NCBI GenBank assembly: GCA_018388625.1
Contig: CP074402.1
Span: 2,666,001 to 2,730,000 of the forward strand
Source of the DNA: Nocardiopsis eucommiae
Lineage (GTDB): Bacteria > Actinomycetota > Actinomycetes > Streptosporangiales > Streptosporangiaceae
Length of the DNA: 64,000 bases
Direction of reading: 5' to 3'
Of this stretch, positions 59,876 through 64,000 are shown one piece after another. The notes under the pieces were generated by a model. That model searched no databases. It was not told where the DNA came from and saw only the letters and a program-made list of their open reading frames with translations. The translations under genes and the position numbers were made by a program. Position 1 is the stretch's first letter. Each line of letters opens with the position of its first letter.

Positions 59876-60880
59876 ATGTCCGACCGAAAGAAGCGCCGTC
59901 CCCGACTGCGTCGAGCACTCCAGGTCCTGGCCGTGCTGGCGGTGGCCTGGTTGGTCGTCGACAAGGCGGTGGCGATCGTCGCGCCCGAGCCCTCCGTGGG
60001 GCACTGGCGCAGCGCGGAGGGGTACGCCGCCTACCGCCAGGCCTACGACGACGTGATGGCGACCCTGCCCGAACCGACCCGGGTCCACGACGTCGCCACC
60101 GAGTACGGGTCCGTGCGCGTGTACGAGTGGACGGCCGACACGGGGGAGGAGGACGCCCCGCCGGTGGTGCTGTTGCCGGGCATCCGGTCCGGAGCGCCGA
60201 TGTGGGGTGACAACATCCACCACTGGGTCGGCCAGCGCACGCTCCTCGCGATGGACGCGATCGGTGACGCCGGGATGTCGACGCAGTCCACGCCCCTCTC
60301 CTCCTTCGACGACCAGGCCGACTGGGTGGAACAGGCGCTCGCGGGGCTGGACCTGGAGCGCGTCCACCTGGTGGGGCACTCCTTCGGCGGGGCCGTCGCC
60401 ACCGCCCACGCCCTCGAACACCCCGGCCGGGTCGCCTCGTTGACCCTGCTCGAACCGGTGATGGTCCTGCGGGGGCTCCCCGCCTCCACCTACCTGTGGT
60501 CCTCCCTGCTGCTGCTCCCGGTACCGCAGTCGTGGAAGGACCGGGGCATGGCGGAGATCGGCGGCGTCTCGGTCGAGGAGGTGCGCGAGCGCACCCCGAT
60601 GTCGGTGATGATCGACGAGGGCTCGCGGCACTACGACGCGGTCTCCCTGGTGCCGCGCACCCTCTCGGACGAGGAGTGGCGGTCCATGGCGATGCCGGTC
60701 CGGATCGACCTGGCCGACGACGCGTCCCTGGCCGGTGGTGAGGAGGCGTCGGAGCGGGCCCGGGAGCTCGGCTTGGGCCCCGTCACCGTCTGGCCGGAGA
60801 CCACGCACTCCCTGCCCATGCAGGCCGCCGACGAGCTGGGCGCGGAGCTTCCCGCGTACTGGGCGGAGCACGACGGCTGA
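59876..60880 (+). CDS. Membrane-anchored alpha/beta hydrolase
   Basis: 334 residues, intact. Basic N-terminus and one TM helix (ALQVLAVLAVAWLVVDKAVAIV), then an alpha/beta hydrolase domain: VVLLPGIRSGAPMWG, nucleophile elbow LVGHSFGGAVATA, final His in PETTHSLPMQ. ATG 59876 follows CCAGGAGGGGTC. Divergent from the TetR gene and probably repressed by it. The TetR-SDR-hydrolase set suggests an inducible lipophilic-substrate response. Confidence 0.9.
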   Translation: MSDRKKRRPRLRRALQVLAVLAVAWLVVDKAVAIVAPEPSVGHWRSAEGYAAYRQAYDDVMATLPEPTRVHDVATEYGSVRVYEWTADTGEEDAPPVVLLPGIRSGAPMWGDNIHHWVGQRTLLAMDAIGDAGMSTQSTPLSSFDDQADWVEQALAGLDLERVHLVGHSFGGAVATAHALEHPGRVASLTLLEPVMVLRGLPASTYLWSSLLLLPVPQSWKDRGMAEIGGVSVEEVRERTPMSVMIDEGSRHYDAVSLVPRTLSDEEWRSMAMPVRIDLADDASLAGGEEASERARELGLGPVTVWPETTHSLPMQAADELGAELPAYWAEHDG

Positions 60881-60890
60881 GCCCCGCGCG

Positions 60891-61541
60891 TCAGCCCTCC
60901 AGTCTGCCGCGCAGTTCGGCCGCGCCGGCGCCGCGCACCTGGTCCAGGTAGGCGGAGCGACCGGCCATGAGCATGACCAGCGCGAGCAGGGGGCCCTCCA
61001 CCGTGGGGAGGCCGGGGTCGTTCGTGGTGAAGTCCGCGTCCGTGGCCCGCAGGTGCAGCCCCTTGACCTGGGACCTGCTGTTGACCGCGAAGTCACGGGA
61101 GGCGTAGAACCGGGCCACCTCGGCCACCGCCTCGGGGGCGGGCTCCCGGTCGATTCCCAGCGGGCGGCGGACGTCCTGGCCGTGCACGACCAGTTCCCCC
61201 AGCCAGGGCGAGGGGTCTCCGGTGGGCAGCCGAACCGGTTCGCCGCCCTCGGTGCCCAGCGCGGCGAACCTGGCGAGTGTCGCGGCCGGTTCGGACCGGG
61301 CGAAGCGCGCGATCTGCCGACGGTTGTGGACCGCGGGGCGAAATCCCGCACGGAGGATCGAGACGATCCACGCGAGCTGGCCCGTGGTCATACCCGCGCC
61401 CAGGTGCGCGGTCACCTCGTGCACGGACCACTCGGTGCACAGCGAGGTCCGGCCCCACTGTTCGTCGGTGAGTTCCCGCAGGTCGTTCACCAGTGCCGCG
61501 TGCTCGGCGGCGAGCAGTCCCTTGACGTCGGAGGTCTCCAT
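60891..61541 (-). CDS. Mycothiol-dependent maleylpyruvate isomerase-like (DinB fold) protein
   Basis: 216 residues, intact. TIGR03083-type N-terminal helix bundle: LLAAEHAALVNDLRELTDEQW, SLCTEWSVHEVTAHLGAG with the metal-binding His, and LVVHGQDVRRPLG carrying the second His. C-terminal part LLALVMLMAGRSAYLDQVRG. Such proteins bind a divalent metal and use mycothiol as thiol cofactor for isomerisation or conjugation. Substrate unknown. ATG 61541. It is convergent with the hydrolase gene, with a 10-base gap. Confidence 0.87.
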   Translation of the reverse strand: METSDVKGLLAAEHAALVNDLRELTDEQWGRTSLCTEWSVHEVTAHLGAGMTTGQLAWIVSILRAGFRPAVHNRRQIARFARSEPAATLARFAALGTEGGEPVRLPTGDPSPWLGELVVHGQDVRRPLGIDREPAPEAVAEVARFYASRDFAVNSRSQVKGLHLRATDADFTTNDPGLPTVEGPLLALVMLMAGRSAYLDQVRGAGAAELRGRLEG

Positions 61542-61662
61542 ACGCGCACTCTACGGACCGCCGGTGACAGTTCCGGGAAGGAGCGCGGGCCGCTCCACGC
61601 CGCCGTGGCGGGACCGACCGCGTCGGGGAGGGGCGCGTTCGTCGGAGACGCCGGGGAGGGTG

Positions 61663-61691
61663 TTGCCGCTCACGTTCCGCGCCCCTAAAAT
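61663..61691 (+). promoter_or_regulatory. Promoter of the aldehyde dehydrogenase gene
   Basis: TTGCCG (61663-61668), 17 bases, TAAAAT (61686-61691), 38 bases before the ATG. The operator-like repeat starts within the -10. Confidence 0.6.
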
Positions 61692-61705
61692 GAATGCTGA
61701 TCATT
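61689..61705. promoter_or_regulatory. Operator-like repeat upstream of the aldehyde dehydrogenase
   Basis: AATGAATGCTGATCATT, 14 of 17 bases identical to the perfect palindrome at 63952-63968. Overlaps the -10, so suited to repression by the TetR protein encoded at 63171-63826. Confidence 0.65.
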
Positions 61706-61728
61706 AAACCGGCGCCCCAGGAGACCCC

Positions 61729-63156
61729 ATGAGCAGTCCCCTCCAGAACTTCGTCAACGGCGCCTTCGTCGACGCCCATGGTCAGGGCCGGATCGACGTC
61801 GTCAACCCCACGAACGCGACCACGGTGGCGGTCTCGCCCGTCTCCGACCAGGTCGACGTCGACGCCGCCTTCGACGCGGCGCGGGCCGCCTTCGCCACCT
61901 GGAGGCACGTCACCCCGGGCGAGCGGCAGCGGCTGCTGCTCAGGATCGCGGACGCGGTCGAGGCCCACGCGGACGAGATCGTGGAGGCCCAGCACCGCGA
62001 CACCGGCCAGCCCCGGTGGATGATCTCCCAGGAGGAGGTCGCCATGGGCGTGGACCACCTGCGCTTCTTCGCCGGTGCCGCCCGCACGCTGGAGGGACGC
62101 GCGGCGGCCGAGTACACGGACGGGCACACCTCCTACGTCCGCCGCGAGCCGGTCGGGGTCGTCGCCCAGGTCACCCCGTGGAACTACCCGCTGCTCATGG
62201 CGGTGTGGAAGATCGGCCCCGCCCTGGCCGCGGGCAACTGCGTCGTGCTCAAGCCTTCGGACACCACGCCCGAGTCCACCCTGGTCCTGGCCCGGCTGAT
62301 GGGCGAGATCCTCCCGGCCGGCGTGTTCAACGTCATCCTGGGCGACGCCGGGACCGGTCGTCTCCTGGTGGAGCACCCCGAACCGGCCATGGTCTCCATC
62401 ACCGGTTCGGTCCGCGCGGGCCGACAGGTCGCCGCCTCGGCGGCCCGGGGGCTCAAGCGCGGCCACCTGGAGCTGGGCGGCAAGGCCCCGGCGGTGGTCT
62501 TCGCCGACGCCGACCTGCCCGCGACGGCCCGGGCCCTGGTCGAGTTCGGCACGTTCAACGCGGGCCAGGACTGCACCGCCGTCACGCGGGTCCTGGTCGA
62601 GGAGAGCGCCCACGACCGCTTCGTGGAGCTGCTGGCCGAGGCGGCCCGCGGAACCCGCACCGGTGACGCCGACGAGTCCCGCAACGACTACGGGCCGCTC
62701 AACAACGCCCGGCACTTCGCGTCGGTCACCGACAAGCTCGGGCGCCTGCCGGAGCACGCCACGGTGGTCACCGGCGGCCGGGCGGTCGAGGGCGACGGCT
62801 ACTTCGTGGAGCCGACCGTGATCACCGGCGTCCGCCAGGACGACGAGCTGGTCCAGGAGGAGACCTTCGGCCCGGTCCTCACCGTCCAGACCTTCACCTC
62901 AGAGGCGGAGGCCGTGGAGCTCGCCAACGACGTCGACTACGCGCTGGCCTCCAGTGTCTGGACCGCCGACCACGGCGTCGCGATGCGCCTCACCCGGGAC
63001 CTGGACTTCGGCTGCGTCTGGGTGAACACCCATGTCCTGCTCACGGCGGAGATGCCGCACGGCGGCTTCAAGTCCTCGGGCTACGGCAAGGACCTGTCGC
63101 TGTACTCGGTCGAGGAGTACACGCGCGTCAAGCACGTGATGCACGCGCTGGGCTGA
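61729..63156 (+). CDS. NAD-dependent aldehyde dehydrogenase, aminobutyraldehyde-dehydrogenase-like
   Basis: 475 residues, intact. VTPWNYPLLMAVWKIGPALAAGN-type N-terminal block with the oxyanion Asn, ITGSVRAGRQVAASA, general base Glu in LELGGKAPAVVF, catalytic Cys in FNAGQDCTAVTRVLV and EETFGPVL for cofactor. The group contains 4-aminobutyraldehyde and betaine-aldehyde dehydrogenases. RBS CCAGGAG before ATG 61729. A TetR gene follows in convergent orientation and shares an operator motif with its promoter. Confidence 0.93.
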   Translation: MSSPLQNFVNGAFVDAHGQGRIDVVNPTNATTVAVSPVSDQVDVDAAFDAARAAFATWRHVTPGERQRLLLRIADAVEAHADEIVEAQHRDTGQPRWMISQEEVAMGVDHLRFFAGAARTLEGRAAAEYTDGHTSYVRREPVGVVAQVTPWNYPLLMAVWKIGPALAAGNCVVLKPSDTTPESTLVLARLMGEILPAGVFNVILGDAGTGRLLVEHPEPAMVSITGSVRAGRQVAASAARGLKRGHLELGGKAPAVVFADADLPATARALVEFGTFNAGQDCTAVTRVLVEESAHDRFVELLAEAARGTRTGDADESRNDYGPLNNARHFASVTDKLGRLPEHATVVTGGRAVEGDGYFVEPTVITGVRQDDELVQEETFGPVLTVQTFTSEAEAVELANDVDYALASSVWTADHGVAMRLTRDLDFGCVWVNTHVLLTAEMPHGGFKSSGYGKDLSLYSVEEYTRVKHVMHALG

Positions 63157-63170
63157 CCGGAGCCGGGGGC

Positions 63171-63826
63171 TCAGCCCGTGTATTTCTGGCGCAGGCCGCT
63201 GACCAGGGCGTCGAGTGCGAGCTCGAAGGCCCGGTCGGCGGCCTCGCGGGGTCCGCCGACCTCTGCGCCGCGAACCGGGTGAAGGTGGGGGCCACGTCCT
63301 CCAGGCCGCCCGGGTCGAAGATCCCCTCGGGGGCGGAGGCGTCGTAGGCGGCGCCGAAGACCAGCGCCTCGACGCCCACGATGATGTCCACCGCGTCCGC
63401 GCCGACGATCCCGGCCTCCTCCAGGGCGCGTGTGACGCGCTCGTACATCCGCAGCGTCCTCGGGGAGTCCGCGACGGGCAGCACGGCCATGACCGGGATG
63501 AGCGCCGTGTGCTCCATGAAGCACCGCCGGTAGGAGTGCGCCCACCGCCGCAGCGCCCGATCCCACGGCTCGGTGCCGAACCCGGAGACGTCGATCCGTT
63601 CGTTCACGCGCTCCTGCAACAGGATGAGCACGTCCCGCTTGGAGGCGACGTGGTTGTACAGGGCGGAGGCCGCCACCCCGAGCTCCCGGGCCAGGGCGGC
63701 CATGGTCAGGTGCCGGTAGCCCTGCTCGGTGACGATCCGGATCGCGGCCAGGGTGACGCGCTCCCGTGAGAGGACCGGCGAGGAGGGTCTGCCCCGGCCC
63801 CGTCCGCTGCGGGTTCCCTGGCTCAC
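63171..63826 (-). CDS. TetR-family repressor (frameshifted)
   Basis: About 218 residues. HTH block RERVTLAAIRIVTEQGYRHLTM, ALARELGVAASALYNHVASKRDVLILL; the C-terminal TetR_C domain contains FMEHTALIPVMAVLPVAD. The GTG at 63826 (AGGAAGC upstream) gives an Arg/Gly-rich N-terminal arm. One break in the G4 run at 63248-63251; repair ends GLRQKYTG. Sits between an aldehyde dehydrogenase and a divergent gene at 63992, both with matching operators, so it probably represses both and itself. Confidence 0.87.
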
Positions 63827-63924
63827 TGGCGCCTGCTTCCTGTCGAGGCCCGGACACGGTCCCCACCAGTCTAGGAGCGGCGTGCCCGCGCCCCGTGTCG
63901 GCGCCGCCCGTGAGAGTGTCCGGC

Positions 63925-63968
63925 TTGACACCCGGGGATCTCGTGCCCGTTAATGAATGGTATTCATT
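63925..63968 (+). promoter_or_regulatory. Promoter and perfect operator at the window end
   Basis: TTGACA (63925-63930) and a -10-like TAATGA (63951-63956) face the gene at 63992. The palindrome AATGAAT-GGT-ATTCATT (63952-63968) covers the -10. Confidence 0.72.
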
Positions 63969-63991
63969 TAATGGTTCGAAGGAGCGCACCC

Positions 63992-64000
63992 ATGCGAGGC
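63992..64000 (+). CDS. Start of a gene truncated by the window end
   Basis: AAGGAGCG, 7 bases, then ATG CGA GGC. The position after a promoter and operator makes a real start likely. Only three codons are visible; no function can be inferred beyond membership of the TetR regulon. Confidence 0.6.

Noticed and set aside
1-64000. tRNA, rRNA or insertion-sequence transposase
   Set aside because: Looked for T-loop-like GGTTCGAATCC stretches and transposase motifs; none found. The HNH gene is the only possible mobile-type gene.

Overview
The window is high-GC DNA (roughly 70% G+C by eye) with actinomycete gene content: an S-(hydroxymethyl)mycothiol dehydrogenase, an actinobacterial ESX/type VII secretion locus, a SAV2177-type methyltransferase, a 13E12-type HNH protein and many GTG starts. 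The overall mix resembles Nocardiopsis or a close relative (inference, not proven). There are no rRNA or tRNA genes.

Layout. 1-4.4 kb: MFS efflux protein, aldo/keto reductase, ChaA-type antiporter. 4.65-6.7 kb: a thioredoxin-like protein without its nucleophilic cysteine and an acyl-CoA synthetase. 6.9-24.65 kb: a probable cryptic biosynthetic region read mainly on the minus strand, in two arms. The right arm (24.65 to 16.5 kb) runs PhyH dioxygenase, small unknown protein, a one-module NRPS (A-PCP-E-reductase), TauD-like dioxygenase, SDR, methyltransferase. The left arm (14.9 to 6.9 kb) runs methyltransferase, HSL-type esterase, two paralogous methyltransferases, carbamoyltransferase, a tryptophan-dioxygenase-superfamily haem protein and an aromatic amino acid decarboxylase. 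25.3-28.1 kb: Lrp regulator divergent from an EamA exporter coupled to an aromatic-type aminotransferase. 28.1-30.5 kb: AI-2E family membrane protein and small genes. 30.7-47 kb: type VII secretion region (FN3 protein, small secreted protein, EccC, EccD, two Esx-like proteins without WxG, a one-TM protein, MoxR, DUF58, a transglutaminase-fold protein lacking its Cys, and a membrane pseudokinase). 47-52.4 kb: mycothiol-dependent formaldehyde detoxification pair, a divergent MDR reductase with twin operators, a hydrolase, a Tat-exported amidase. 52.5-55.6 kb: remnants of a siderophore-interacting protein and an acetyltransferase, an HNH endonuclease, and an orphan type I-E-like CRISPR array. 55.6-64 kb: APH-type kinase, drug-efflux MFS, SDR, TetR with a divergent hydrolase, a mycothiol-dependent isomerase-like protein, aldehyde dehydrogenase and TetR with a shared operator motif.

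About half of the genes are broken by single-base losses, about 40 in 24 genes, nearly always in a run of four or five G or C. The conserved protein continues in the next frame each time, so these look like sequencing errors and not real pseudogenes. Such genes are annotated here at full span with the break position stated.

The most unusual biology is the A-PCP-E-reductase synthetase with its tailoring enzymes, and the type VII locus in which several components (two Esx-like proteins, the kinase and the transglutaminase-like protein) have lost their signature residues.
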